DNA of 64,000 nt from Hippophae tibetana. Lineage: Eukaryota; Streptophyta; Magnoliopsida; Rosales; Elaeagnaceae. The position numbers and the translations under genes were made by a program. Shown here piece by piece: positions 1 to 13,776 of this stretch. The DNA lies in the NCBI GenBank assembly GCA_037013495.1, contig CM072811.1, positions 46,135,452 to 46,199,451 of the forward strand. Reading direction: 5' to 3'. Position 1 is the stretch's first letter. Each line of letters begins with the position of its first letter. A model generated the notes under the pieces. That model had not been told where the DNA came from. It saw nothing but the letters and a program-made list of their open reading frames with translations, and made no database searches.

Positions 1-2629
1 AACTCATGCCCTCAAAGAAGGTAACATCCATAGTGACATAATACTTTCTGGTCGGTGGATGGAAGCACTTGTACCCTTTCTTATAACTTCCATAACCAAC
101 AAACACATATTTAATTGCTTGGGCATCTAATTTAGACCGTTGATTTTTAGGAATATGCACAAAAGCAACACAACCAAATACACGGGTAGGAAGATTATGG
201 AAGGATGATAAGGAGATGTAAGATGCGAGAATCTGGAATGAGATTTTTTCGTTAAGGACACTAGACGGGAGACAATTGATGAGATGGGCAGAAGCCTGTA
301 CATCATCACCCCAAAGATATTTTGGCATATAAGCATTAAATAAGAGTGCACGAGCCATATCAAGTAAATGACGATTTTTTCTTTCAGACACTCCATTTTG
401 TTCCGATGTTTGTGGACAAGTAGTTTGGTGAATAATCCCATGTGTTTTGAAAAAATCTTGAAAAACATGATTAACATATTCCCCTCCATTGGCAGAACGG
501 AGGATCCGAATGATGCCATTGTATTGTGTTGAACGAAGATATGAAAATTTTGAAAAACTAAAAAAACTTCATCTTTTGTTCTAAGAAAAGAAATCCACGA
601 TAACCTTGTACAGTCATCGATAAACGAAACAAAATATCTCATACCCGATATAATGGGCTCTTTAGATGGTCCCCAAACATTAGAATGAATTAATTCAAAA
701 AGAATAGTACTTTTATTAGAAACACTAGGAGAATAAGTAATACGATGGATCTCGGCCAAACCACAAGTCTCACAATGTAAAACAGTCTCACTAACACCAA
801 TAAATAAAGTGGGCATGGTTTTTTCATAAGACTAAAAGACGGATGCCCTAAGCGGCGATGCCATAACCAAATTTCACTTAGCTTATCGGAACTAGAAGTC
901 AATGTAGTGCTTGCCAGTGCTCCTGGTTTCTCCCCTCTGTAGTTCGGATCCAAACGGAACAATCTGCCCTTCAGATACCCTCGACCAATTATTTCCCTGG
1001 TAAGAAGATCCTGAAAAATCACATACATAGGATAAAAGGTTACAAAACATTTAGACTCAATATTCAACTGTGGGATAGATATTAAGTGATGAGATAAGTC
1101 AGGTACATATAAAACATTATGGAGCTGTAAAGATGGAGTGATATGAACTGACCCCTTTCCTAAGACAAGAAAAGCCTCACCATTGCCATTCGTAACATAA
1201 GACACTGGTGGTGAAGATAACTCATCAAAATAAGATTTATCATAAGTCATATGATCAGATGCACCAAAATCAATAATCCAAGTATTAGATGCAACAGAGT
1301 GAGAAACATTTAAGGTCATACCAATCTTACCACAACCAGCTATTGAAGCTGTAGGGATACCTCCACATTCCATAGGATGATTCTGTCCATAGTAGTCTGG
1401 TTCTTGGACAATTTGCACTATAGCTGCTTTTGCTTTAGAACGATGCCCTTGTTGTCGTTTTGCTCCATAATAGTCTGCTTTTGGTTTCAAGTGTGGATAT
1501 AGTTTCCAACAAGTTTCATGAAGATGCCCTTATTCATTGCAATAAGAGCAGAGAGAACGAGGGCGATTGGTAAAACCTGGTGGAGGGCCCTACTGATGAA
1601 TTGGAATTGAATTTTGCTGATGGAGGAAAGGTGTCTTTGATTTAGCTTGAATGGCTAGGCTTGATACCTCAACATGTGCCTGATGAAGACTCTCTTGCTA
1701 AAATTCTTCTTTACAGATGTATGTAAAGGCAGTAGTCAAGCTCGGAGGATCTGACATTCGAAGCAATTCGCCTTTAGCACTATTATGTTTTGTATCAAGG
1801 CCTCTTAAAAAAACATGTACTCGTTCAAGCTCCTTCTCATTCTGGTACCACAGAAGGTCTTCTGGATTTTTAATTTTGCACGGGCGTTTCTGGTCAATTT
1901 CAGCCCATACATTTTTCAGCTTGGTAAAAAAAAGAGACTCTGGTTGCCCATTTTGCTGCATGCCAACAGCTTTTCACATGAGTTCATGAATTTGAATAAA
2001 GTCAGACTCATTTGTATAAAGATCGCTTAAGGTATTCCATATGCCCTCAGCAGTTTCACATTCCTCCACCATTTGTAATATATCATCAGTGATGACTCTA
2101 AATAGAATTGACATGACAAAGCCATCATCATCTTCCCACCGAGTATAGGCTTCTATATCATCTTGACTAGGAGCCTTGATTGATCCAGATACATGTCCCA
2201 TCTTATGCCTCTCACGAAGATAAACAGACATAACTTTTTTCCATGTTCAAAAATTTGTACCATTAAGTTTAGTACCCCCAAAAGAACCAATTTCTAAACT
2301 CTTAACAGAAACTTCAGAATTTGGAACTTCACGAATTCTAAAAACTTGATGTTGTCTTGATTCTTCCATTGAAATAATAAAAAAAAATATATTGTGCAGC
2401 GGAATAAAAATTTTGAATTTTTTTTTGGGTCGGGTTGGGTTGATAAGTGGGCTGTCTGAATGTTTGGGCTGATAAGTGGACTGTCTGAATGTTTAGGCTT
2501 GAATTAGGGCTGATGGGTTTGGGCTGATTAGGGCAAAGCTTAAAAAATTGATTAGGGCTGTCTGAATTGTTCGAGCTTCAGGAAAAAAAATTTAAAAATT
2601 GAACAGAGCTGTGCGGACTCACAGAACAG

Positions 2630-2930
2630 TGTAGGGGTGAAGTTGGACGGCGCGTAGGGGTGCGTGAACTGAACGGCGCGTAGGGGTGCGCGAGCTGGAC
2701 AACGCGTAGGGGTGAGAGAGTTGGACGACACTGGACTGGTGCGCAAGCTGGATGGTGCAGGGTTGGGGCGCGAGCTGGACGACGCAGGGCTGGGGCGCGA
2801 GCTGGACGGTGCAGGGATGACATGGGCTGAACGGCGTGGGCTAGGCGTTGCGAACTGGACAACGAATCTGCAACTGCGACACGAACTGGACAACGAATCT
2901 GCAACTGCGACACGAACTGAATAGTGCGAG
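2630..2930. repeat. GC-rich tandem repeats in the Copia-A leader
   Basis: Between the primer-binding site and gag lies an unusually GC-rich stretch in an otherwise AT-rich region. It is built from imperfect units of about 25-30 bp around the phrase gcgcgagctggac. It ends with a perfect 31-bp tandem duplication (2851-2881 and 2882-2912) plus the start of a third unit. Both strands show short open frames here, but their translations are repeat-driven and not protein-like. Confidence 0.8.
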
Positions 2931-3026
2931 AATATTAACATCACTGCATAAAGAACTGGCGGAGGCGCTAGGCGGCGCTGCTGCTCAGAACCGGTAAGAT
3001 TTTTTTTCTTTTTTGCTTTGATACCA

Positions 3027-3224
3027 TGTAGAATATATTGAAATGTATTTACAATCACAATTACAATGAAGATTAATACATGTATAAATACAGAAAATAA
3101 GAATATACTTTTTGGAAAAATACTTTTAAGAAAAATATATTAGTTGTATAATATAAAACCGATAAAGTATATTAATTACATACAATTAATATATTATTAA
3201 TGATTTATTAATAATAAATTCTAC
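3027..3224 (-). repeat. 5' LTR of Copia-A
   Basis: The segment starts directly after the primer-binding site with TGTAGAA (plus-strand reading). An almost matching inverted end, TTCTAC, lies near 3217-3222, giving an LTR of about 200 bp. The outer boundary is uncertain because the partner LTR is outside the window; an alternative end lies near 3267. Confidence 0.6.
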
Positions 3225-5045
3225 TATAATCCTATATTATTTTGTTAGAAAATATAATTAAAGTCAACATATTTATAAAAAAAAAATAGAGAGATTTAAG
3301 GTTAAATTTTTAAATCCCACCCTTTTTACTTAAAATGAATGATAATCATTTGTTAAAAAAATGGAATCTCCATAAAAGTTATTTCAATAAAATATTAAAT
3401 TATTTTAATATACTTTTTAAATTCAGTTCAAATTATAAAGTATGCATAATTTTTTTTAAATTAGACTAAATTATAAATAGTTAAAAACAAAATATAAAAT
3501 ATAACATTTATCGGGTGCTTATTTTTTAAAAATATACTTTTATAAATGATGTTAAGTATAGATAATTTAATTATTAAATTAATTTTATTTTTAATCTTAA
3601 TAAAAAATATATGTTTATTTTTTTATAAAGTTAAAAAATATATGTTTATAATTATATTGTAGGAAAAATAAATATTTTTTTATGAGATTCAAAAATAAAA
3701 TCATTTATAAAGAAGATTATGTCATACAATTAAACCATTTGATATTGGTTTAACTATATAAACCAATGCTAAAAATTATCATTGATAAAAAAAAATAGAA
3801 TCTATCATTGTGTATAAAATAAATTTTGTAGTTGAATACAAAATTTTCTTTACACCCTACGTGATAAAGTGTAATTAATTTTAATTCTCACGTGAAGAAA
3901 AAAGTAAAATACCTTGATAAGAAAATGAAACTATTTGACCATAATACATTGTTAATATCAAGAAATGGTTTTGATTCTTATTTTTTTATAACTTATAAAA
4001 ATCAAATCAATCTAATCTATTCATTATTTTCATTTTTATTGTATAATAATTTTATACCATTATTTTTTAATTTTTTTATTGGGTTTTTCTGTGCCTACAC
4101 TTATTTATTTTATTTTCAGTCAGTTAATTAGTTTTTGCTCATCGTTATTAATATTCTTTATTTTCTATTTGCTTTATTTTTAAATATTTTTTACACTTTA
4201 TAATTAATATAGATAATAATAATAAATAAGTGATTCATAACTAAATCAAATATCATTATTTATATTAATTATAACGTGTTAAAAAGATTTAAAAATAAGA
4301 TAAATAAGTAATAATGATTTACTCATTAATATTTACTAATTTTTATATCTAAATAATCCATAATATTATCCATAAATTTTAATTATAAATATATGAAATA
4401 TAAGATAATTATAAATAAATAATTAAATAATATAGAGTCATTCGTTTATCATTTCGTGTGGGTGATTGGTTAAAAGGCGAGCAGATATGGATAAAAGTAA
4501 CTAACAAAAAAAGAAATGAGAGAAGTTATGGAGAAACCCGAAGAATTTTTTTTTAAATAATTATATAAAATTACATTATGAATAAAAAATAAAATAATGA
4601 ATGGATTCTGTTGATTTAGTTCTTAAGGAAACAAGAATAAAACTAACCTAATATCAAATTATTTAATTATATTATATAATTCTTTTTATAAATATAGTTT
4701 ATTTTTAATCCTATATAAAAAATATATGTTTTTTTTCTTAAAATATAAATAAAAATATATTTTAATATTATAAAAAAATATTATTAAGAATTAAAAGTAA
4801 ACTAATTAAATAACAATGATATTTACGTAGAAAGTGTAAATGTGTTTGAATTAGACGTAATTAAATATTAAATGAATTTAAATAATTATAATTTAATTTA
4901 AAAGATATTAAATAAATTATTATGTTTAATATTAAATAATAGATTAAATTTTTATAATAATAAAAATATATAAATTTGAAAAGAAAAAATTGTTTATATA
5001 TTTATCTAGCAATGAGTTTTAAGTGGTATAGGTTATATTTGAAGA
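3225..5045. other. AT-rich spacer, no gene seen
   Basis: The stretch is made almost wholly of A/T runs with scattered short direct repeats such as aaaatatatgttta. The one longer open frame (3892-4131, plus) is Phe/Tyr/Leu-rich in the way random AT-rich DNA translates, and I see no domain in it. It may be decayed transposon or promoter-distal DNA. Confidence 0.6.
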
Positions 5046-5732
5046 CATAAAAAATTTACGAAATAAGACCACGCCGACGTTCCCCGGGCCCCCCTCTCTC
5101 TTTCCCGAATACCTTTTTTTTTTTTGGTTTCTTTCTTTTCCTCTTCCATCAGTTTATTGTTGGAGATTAATTTTAAAGTTATTGGAGTTTGATTTTAGGT
5201 TTGAATGCATTTTAGTTTTCTTCTTTCATAAAAATGGAGTTTCCTATATGATTTGTTGAATCATGAATTTGATGAAAAAGTCATTCTATGCATAAAGCGT
5301 TTCTTTGTAGTATTGAAATGCCCAGCAGTTCTGGTTCTTGTACAAGCTTAATTGGGAGAATTAGAGAATAAACCTTTTGAGTCATAAAATTTAGGATTTT
5401 TTCGTGAAAATAAGATTTTTGTTGCCCTAGTTAGATTATCGGAAATCACCTGATATAAACTTTAATTACAAAAATTATGCATAGTTGTTGTAACATCCGT
5501 ATACACACAAATGTACGACTTAGTTAAAAATGTTATCTTGTGAAGTATGCATACATCAGCCATTCAGTCTAAACCGTGAAATTTTTGTACTGTCAAACCT
5601 CAAATCTATTATCTGAGGTTGCCCTTTATTTATTTGATTGTTCGTGATTGATATAGAACTGTGGTTATAAATTTTTATATGGTAGCACATTTCTAATTTT
5701 GTTATTTTTTTATAATTCAGATCATACTTAAT
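5046..5732 (+). promoter_or_regulatory. Possible promoter/5' UTR of the CCDC130-like pseudogene
   Basis: A sharp change from AT-rich spacer to a short GC- and CT-rich block (about 5070-5160, with ccccgggcccccctctctct) resembles a plant 5' UTR. It is followed by intron-like T-rich sequence up to the Copia-B target site GGTTT at 5733-5737. With the retrotransposon nest removed, this block would sit only about 630 bp upstream of the first recognised pseudogene exon at 14255. The link is inferred from position; no start codon or transcript evidence is available. Confidence 0.3.
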
Positions 5733-5737
5733 GGTTT

Positions 5738-5935
5738 TATAAGAAATAATTTTATTAACGATGAATAAACGAATATTTACAACTTATTTATACAAAAAAA
5801 TTTATAATAATTAAAAATAAATACAATTATGGAGAGACATGTTCTTAGACAATATATCTTTTCCCACCAAGCTGTTGGTGTTTGCTTTCAGTTGGTGTGT
5901 TGTTTGTCACTAACTGAATCTCAAGTTCTTTAACA
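5738..5935 (-). repeat. 3' LTR of Copia-B
   Basis: This 198-bp terminal repeat matches the split copy at 8589-8621 plus 14022-14193. It is preceded on the left by GGTTT and followed on the right by the purine tract (minus-strand reading gaggggaaa). Confidence 0.88.
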
Positions 5936-8588
5936 TTTCCCCTCAAGTTGGAATATATGTTAATCATTCTTAACTTGTTAAGTAAGCTTGGGAACGGTGG
6001 AAAACTTAGTGATTTGGTAACTACTGGTTGCTCTAATTTAGAGATATGATAAATTTTGATCATTTCAGCTTGAATCTTTTCTCTTACTAGATGGAAATCG
6101 ATCTCTATGTGTTTAGTTCGCTCATGAAACACTAGATTTGATACAATGTGAAGGGTTGCTTGATTGTCACAATATAACTTGGTTGGTTGGGAGTGTTTGA
6201 TACCCAAATCATCCAAAATGTATCGTAACCAGATTACTTCGCAACATGCTGTTGCCATAGAACAGTATTCTGCTTCTACACTTAATCGTGAGACCGTATT
6301 TTGTTTTTTAGTCTTCCAAGAAATTAACGAGTTTCCAAGAAACATACAATATCCCGTGGTTGATCGTCGTATATTTGTACATTTTGCCCAATCTGCGTCA
6401 CATAAAGCATTTAGTTGTAATGAACTAGTTGCTGAGAAAAAGAGACCTTACCCTGGTGTGTTCTTGACATATCGTAGCACTCGTTGAGCTGCTTCCAAAT
6501 GTGGTTGACATGGTTTATCCATATATTGACTGAGAATGTGCATGGTATATACTAAGTCGTGTCTTGTGATGGTCAAGTATATTAATCTCCCAACAAGTCT
6601 TCGATAGGATGTAGGATTACTGATTAATTCCCCTTCAACCTTGGTGAGGGATAAATTTTGTTCCATAGGTGAATTGTCAGATTTGGCACCAAGATAACCC
6701 ATGTCCTCTAATATTTCAAGTGCGTACTTGTGTTGTGACAGAACAATTCCCTTCCTAGAACGTGAAACTTCTATGCCCAAAAAGTACTTTAATTCACCGA
6801 GATTTTTAAGCTTGAATTGTCTCATGAGATGATTCTTAGTTTCTTCAATGTCTTGTACATTGTTTCCTGTTATGATTATATCATCTACATAGACAAGAAG
6901 AGCAGAGAAGGAATTACCACGGGTTCAGACGAACAGTGAGTGATCATACTTGGATTGGTTAAAACCAGCTAGTTTAAGTGTTGTTGATAGCTTGATGAAC
7001 CATTGTCGTGAGGCTTGTTTGAGTCCATACAAAGATTTGTGTAGCTTACATACTCATGTTTCCACTTTCGTTCGAATCCAGGTGGAAGAGACATGTAGAC
7101 ATCTTCATGAAGATCACCATAGAGAAAAACATTGTTGACATCGAGTTGTCGAAGATGCCAATTTTGAATAGCAGCAACGGTAAGAAGAAGCCGAACAGTG
7201 ACAAGTTTGGCTACTGGTGCAAAAGTTTCTTGGTAGTCAAAACCTTCAATCTGATTGTATCCTTTGGCCACTAATCGATCCTTGTATCGTTCCACAGAGC
7301 CATCAGGATTATACTTGATTTTGTAGATCCATTTACAATCAACTGGTTTCTTGTTTGGAGGAAGCTGTTGAAGTGTCCAAGTGCCATTAGTTTCAAGAGT
7401 ATCCAGTTCTTGTTTCATGACAAGCCACCATTTTGGATCGTTGAAAGCTTTAGCAAAGATGGTTGGTTCCCTAAGAATGGAAATAGAAGTAGCAAAGGCA
7501 CGATGTGCAGATAATTAGTCATAAGTAAGTACATGAGATAGAGAATGAGAAGTACCTTTGTTTTTGGACGATGTTAAGTTAGACGAAGGGAAGGACCGAT
7601 AAGGCAAGGAATTTTCTGGAGATGAATTTTGAAGATAAAGAATGTTTGAATTGATGGTTGGAAAGACAAATGGTGTATGTAAGGTTGTGGGATGATGTCC
7701 TTGTGTTGGAGTTGCTTTCCTGAACATTAGTATGGCGAGCTTTGGAGGGGAAGCCATAACTTGCATCTTTCTCATCTTGAATTGATATTTTTTTCCGATA
7801 AATGTTGATGTAATGTCCATTCAAACCACAGAAATCACATTTGAGGCGTTTTCGGCAGTTTTCATAATTGTGTCCATTGAGACCACATAAATCACATTTA
7901 AGGTGACTTCAACAACTTTTAGAATTATGATCGATATTGTTGTATCGATTGTACTTGAGATGTGAGTTCATTTGTGAGTAATTTTTGTAAGGATATTGTG
8001 TATGAATTTCATTAGTAGTTTCAGACATGATTTTTTTTTAGTGAAAAATTCAAAAAAACAGGAAAAAATTTAATGTGTTTTAGAAAATAATAACTATTTA
8101 TGAAACAAATAATGAACTAAAATATGCTTTATCTTATAGAAAATGAGTCAAGGATTATAGAACTAGAAATTTCAGCCGCAAAATCGGTCGAAAAGTGGGT
8201 GAATCGGCGTCTGGAGTGGTTGGGACGACGACTACAATGCTGGAGCGCTGAAACGGATGAACGACACATCGTTTGTTTCAGAGGTGCGTGCACGACATGT
8301 CGTTGGAGTCGTCTTCCTCAGCAGTTGGCACATGTTGGCTCTTATGACTCAGGCGAGGCGCATGGAACATCGGTGAACTCAGGGAAGGCACGTGTGAGCA
8401 CGTGGAGTGTTATTTTGGCTTGAAATTAATTGCGGATTGTTCGGATTCTTCTGGATATTATGATGGGATGAAATTGAAATTATTTTTTGAATCGAAATTG
8501 ATTTTGAAAAAAAAACAGAACGAGAAAAGAAGAAAAAAATTCTATGAGCTGAATTTTCTCGGAAATTATTTCCTAAGCTCTGATACCG

Positions 8589-8621
8589 TGTAAGAAATGA
8601 TTTTATTGATTATAAATAAAT
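8589..8621 (-). repeat. 5' LTR of Copia-B, inner part
   Basis: The first 33 bases of the LTR (plus-strand reading from tgtaagaaat) follow the primer-binding site and match the left LTR. The LTR is then interrupted by Copia-C and resumes at 14022. Confidence 0.85.
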
Positions 8622-8843
8622 TGTTGAATTCAACAAACACTACAACTCATTCAACAAATACTGCACCAACGCCAAACGCCTACCAAACACCTACCAATAT
8701 ACACGACGCCTACCAAGCAGCTGTAAACCATGTAATTCAATCATGGTGGTTGGTGAAATAATAATTGATATTTATCTATATAAACAATGTACATATCCGA
8801 TACAAATTAAGAAATTATACGAAGGAAAACATTTATTTCTTCA
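8622..8843 (+). repeat. 5' LTR of Copia-C
   Basis: A 222-bp repeat beginning TGTTGAATT and ending TTCTTCA, about 93% identical by eye to the 3' copy apart from small indels. Confidence 0.92.
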
Positions 8844-11800
8844 TGGTATGAGAGCCAAGTCGTTGCTTTATACAAATTTGAAACTCTTGTTCTCTAAAAC
8901 AGAGATTTTCTCGTGAAAAAAAATCTCATTCAAACACTCGTACAAATATTAATTACAAACATCACGTTTGAAGCGATATTTGTCTCACCTAATTTTACTA
9001 GATTACTCTAAACACAATTTTGAACATTTTGGTAAAAATAGAGTAGAAGAAAAGTGCAGCACGCGCCGCCTGGAGTAAAGGAACCATTTTTCACGCGCTA
9101 CATGCGCCGTCACACGCCGTTTGGAGGTTGAAGACGATGACGTGTTATCTGGCTCGGTTTGGCTGGTTCGATTCAGCACGACGCGGCTCAACTTGGCTCA
9201 AGGACGTAGCCAACCCGCACCTCGGTTCGGCTCAGGTTGGTTCAACCAGTGGTTCGGTTTGAACCCGGTTTTCCACAGTTTTTTCCATTTTTGACATGTT
9301 CGGTCCATTTTAAAGGTCTAAACCCAATTTTTTTCCGGTTCTGGATTTCTAAAACCGGTTTGGTCCAATTTTTCAAGTTTTTAAACCAATTTTGACCCAG
9401 TTTTGTGGTTTTTTATTCGGTTTAGTATAAATATAAAAAAACAAAAAAAAGAAAAATAATTTTAGTCCTAAAATTATTACACCATTTTCTAGTTTGGTTA
9501 CCATAATATCATGACAGAGGGTATACTTTCATTACCTATGGAGCAATCAAATCCAGTTGTTGTACAATCTGTTCAGTCTGAAGGTGTTTTTAATGCTAGA
9601 ATTGTTCTTACTGAGACTAATTATGATGTTTGGTCTCAAATAATAGAAATGCATATTGCAGAGAGAGAAAAATTCTCTTATATTCATGACAAAAATTTGT
9701 AACCAGAAAAAACATCAAACAATTATAACAAGTGGTATGCAGAAAATCAAAAAGTGAAGAGATGGATACTTATGTCAATGAGTCCAGAAATCATGAAACG
9801 ATATTTACGCATACCTATTGCTCTTAAAATTTAGGGTGCTTTGGCAAAAACATTCTATGATGGAAGTGACGAATTACATGTATTTGTCTTAAACCAAAAA
9901 GCCTTTACTTCCAGACAAAATGGAAAATCACTTTCAGAGTATCATGGAGAGTTGACTGAAATTTTCCAAGAGCTAGACCATCGTGATAAGGTGGTCATGA
10001 AAGACCCTCATGATCTAATATCATATCAAGAGTCTGTTGAAAGACTAAGGATACATATTTTCCTTGCTGGATTAGATGATGAGTTTGAGCAGGTTCGTGG
10101 AGAAATTTTGTGAAAAGAAACTATCCTAGATTTAGAAGGTTGTTATTCCTTGATTCGACGGGAGGTAGTACGTCGAATCTCATTGAAGGAAAAATCTAGA
10201 GATGTTGACGCTTCCACCATGATATCTAAAAATCGTTCTTTTTCCAATCAGCAAGAACGAAGGGTGATTGATAAGTCATCATTTAAATGTACCCATTGTC
10301 ATAAAAAAAGGTCATACAAAAGAACGATGTTTTGAACTGGTGGGATCACAACTGTGACTCTCAGAAGAAAAATCCATGATAGATGTCTACTGCCACCATT
10401 GTTGAAACAACAAAGGATCATGTTGCAACCTCCTCAGCATATGTTGGTAAGATGCTTAAAGTTTTTTCTCCTGTTTTTAATAATACATGGATAATTGATT
10501 CAGGTGCAACTGATCATATGACATTCGATTCTAGACAAATCTCAAAACCATCCTCACACAAAACTGTTTGCACTGCCAATGGTAACATAACCCCAGTTAT
10601 TGGGGAAAGATCTTTGTCTCTCACTAGTACTTTGAATTTAGACTCAGTACTAATTGTTCCCTCTTTAGAGTATAACCTTATATCTATTTCTTAAATAACC
10701 ACTGCTTTATCTTGTTTTGTTATTTTTTGGCTTGATTTTTGTGTGTTCAAGGACATTCAAACAAAGCAAACGATTGGTCGTGGTGTTAGGCAAGGAAACC
10801 TGTATTATTTGGACTTGGATTCAACAAATCATGCATTGGTAGCAACTGGATCTAACAAGGATGAATCAAATATATGGCTATGGCATAGGAGATTGGGTCA
10901 TGCTTTTTTTGGATATTTAAAGAAATTATTTCCAAGTTTATTTTTGAGCTTAGATCTTTCTTTTTTAAAGTGTGATGTCTGTGAACTAGCAAAAAGTCAT
11001 CGTTCCTCATTTTCTATAACCTTAAATAAAAGTCCATTTCTGTTTATGGTTATACATTCTGATGTATGAGGTCCTTCCAAAATCTCTACGTTGGGAGGAT
11101 CACGTTGGTTTGTTACATTTATTGATGATTTTAGTAGAATGACTTGAGTCTATTTAATGAAATCTAAAAGTGAGGTAAACGTCTTATTTAGAAAATTTCA
11201 TAAAATTGTTCGTACTCAATATAAAACACAGATTCAAGTTCTAAGAAGTGACAATGAAGGAGAATATAAAAGTTCTGAGCTTCAAGAATATCTTCAATTA
11301 GAAGGCATTATTCATCAAACTACTTGTGTTGATACACCTCAACAAAATAGAGTTGCAGAAAGAAAAAAACGACACTTGTTGGAAGTTGTCTGTGCCTCAT
11401 TGATTGAAGCTAATATGTCATTATCTTATTGGGGAGAATCAATTACTTCTGCTGCATATTTGATCAATCGGGTACCTTTCAGTCCCATTAACTTCCAAAC
11501 ACCACTACAAGCCATCACTGAAGCAATTGTTGCACCAAATGTTCCCAATTTACCTCCTCATGTCTTTGGTTGTGTGGCATTTGTACACCTACATAAACAA
11601 CAACGTAGCAAGTTGGATCCACGAGCAATACATTGTGTTTTTATGGGACATGCCATACAACAAAAAGGGTATCGTTGTTATCATCCTCCTACAAAACAAA
11701 TGATTACTACTATGGATGTTATTTTTCATGAAGATACAATGTATTTTTCCTCTACATCTGAATTTCAGGGGGAGTACAACCATACTGAAATTTAGACCCT

Positions 11801-13776
11801 TACATATAAATTGTTTCCTTATGAAGAAAGACAAATTATATGTGAGGAAAATACAAATAACTTGAATTCTGATGGTAATAACTCTCAATATAGAAAAGAC
11901 TCGAGGGAAATGGAATCAAGTCCTCATCAACTTCAAGATCATCAAGCAAGTTCCTTACTACCACTAAGTGAGTACAAGTTTCCTTCTCCACAAGCTGCTG
12001 ATATACCTAACCAATCGTTTGTAGAGGATGTTCCAACTATTGAACCAGTGAGAAAAATACTTCCATCACATCCTAATAGAGGTATTCCTAAAGCCATGTA
12101 TGAACCTGAGATTTCTAGTAAAGTCAAATATCCCATGAGTAACTATATGTCTAAACATCGTTTGTCAAAATCAAACGTATCATTTGTGAATCAATTATCT
12201 GCTGTATCTATTCCTAACAGTGTGCAGGAAGCTTTAGCTGACCAAAAATGGAAAGATGTTATGAATGAAGAACTAAGATCCTTAAAAATAAATAGAACTT
12301 GGGAGCTTATCGATCGTCCACCAACAAAGAAAATTGTTGGATGTCGATGGATTTTTTCAGTAAAGTATCAAGCAGATGGTATGATTGAACGCTATAAAGC
12401 AAGATTGGTGGCAAAAGGATACACTCAAACATATGTGATCGACTGTACAGAAACATTTGCACCTGTAGCCAAAATTAACACTGTTCGGGTCTTGGTATCT
12501 CTAGCTGCAAATTTAGATTGGTTATTATATCAATTTGATGTAAAAAATGCCTTTCTACATGGAGATTTAATTGAAGAAGTCTACATAGATTTACCACCAG
12601 GAATCAAGAAATCCACAATCCATGATAAAAAGGTGTACAAATTAAAAAAATCACTGTATGGATTGAAACAATCCCAGAGCATGGTTTGGTAGGTTCACAA
12701 GGTCAATGAGGGCATTTGGCTACAAGCAAAACAATTCAGACCATACTTTATTTCTAAAAAAAAGGTATGGTAAGATCACTGCACTTATTGTATATGTTGA
12801 TGATATGATAGTAACAAGAAATAATCTTGAAGAAAGGAAAGCGCTACAAACTTATTTGTCCAAAGAATTTGAAATGAAAGACCTTGGTTCCTTAAAATAT
12901 TTTCTTGGGATTGAGGTTTCTCGATCAACAGAAGAAATCTTCTTATCTCAAAGAAAGTATGCCTTAGATTTATTAAAAGAAACCGGTATGTCGGCATGTC
13001 AACCAACTAATACACCAGTAGAGGAAGGATTAAAGTTATGTATCAAGGTTGATCAAGTTCCAACAAATAAAGAAAGATACCAAAGGCTTGTTAGAAGGTT
13101 GATGTCTTTGGCACACACAAGACCAGACCTTGCATATGCTTTAAGTATTGTCAGCCAATTTATGCATAATCCTAGAGAACAATATATGAATGCAGTTATT
13201 CGTATTTTGAGATATTTAAAGTCTGCTCCTGGAAAAGGAGTATTGTTCACTAAAAATTCAGAGTTTTCTAGAATTGAAGTATATACTGATGCTGATTGGG
13301 CTGGATCAATAAATGATAGACGATCTACATCAGGCTACTTCACTTTTGTAGGGGGAAACCTTGTAACATGGAGAAGTAAGAAACAACATGTTGTTGCCCG
13401 TTCAAGCGTAGAGGCTGAATACAGAGGCATGACACTTGGGCTTTGTGAGACCTTGTGGTTACAATCTCTCTTAAAAGATTTGACATATCTTGCTAAAGAA
13501 TCAATTAAGTTATTTTGTGAAAATAAAGCAGTATGTGATATTGCTCATAATCCAGTTCAACACGATCGTACAAAACATGTTGAAGTTGCCAGATTCTTTA
13601 TTAAGAAAAAGTTAGAAGAAAATTCATTGGAATTACCAAAAATTAAGTCAGAAGATCAATTGGTTGACATCCTCACTAAAGTAGTCTCATATCGAGTATT
13701 CACAAAAGTTTCAGTCAAGTTGGTGCATAGATGAAGTTGGGCATGAAAGACATCTATGCACCAACTTGAGGGGGAG

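Larger units (their letters stand above)
1..3224 (-). mobile_element. Copia-A: partial Ty1/copia retrotransposon fossil, cut by the window edge
   Basis: On the minus strand the 5' LTR, primer-binding site, leader, gag, protease and integrase follow in copia order; the RT/RNase H half lies outside the window. Gag-like sequence starts near 2369 and runs down to about 1690 (UBN2-type core). The protease region near 1250-1300 carries the DFGASDHMT active-site motif (family form D-S/T-G-A). A GAG-pre-integrase domain with the WLWHRRLGHPS motif lies near 830-880, and integrase core sequence follows at about 1-800. The primer-binding site (gctttgatacca on the plus strand, 3015-3026) matches the initiator-Met tRNA type usual in plant copia. 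The element is broken, with several disabling changes in the visible part. Its age cannot be estimated because only one LTR is present. Family assignment is secure; the lineage within copia is not. Confidence 0.92.

Noticed and set aside
2552-3058. Minus-strand frames of 111-168 codons rich in Ser/Pro/Arg
   Set aside because: They translate the GC-rich tandem repeat of the Copia-A leader; the repeats, not coding, explain the open frame.
3892-4131. Open frame of 79 codons in the AT-rich spacer
   Set aside because: Composition is Phe/Tyr/Leu/Ile-rich as expected from random AT-rich DNA; no domain, signal or neighbour supports a gene.
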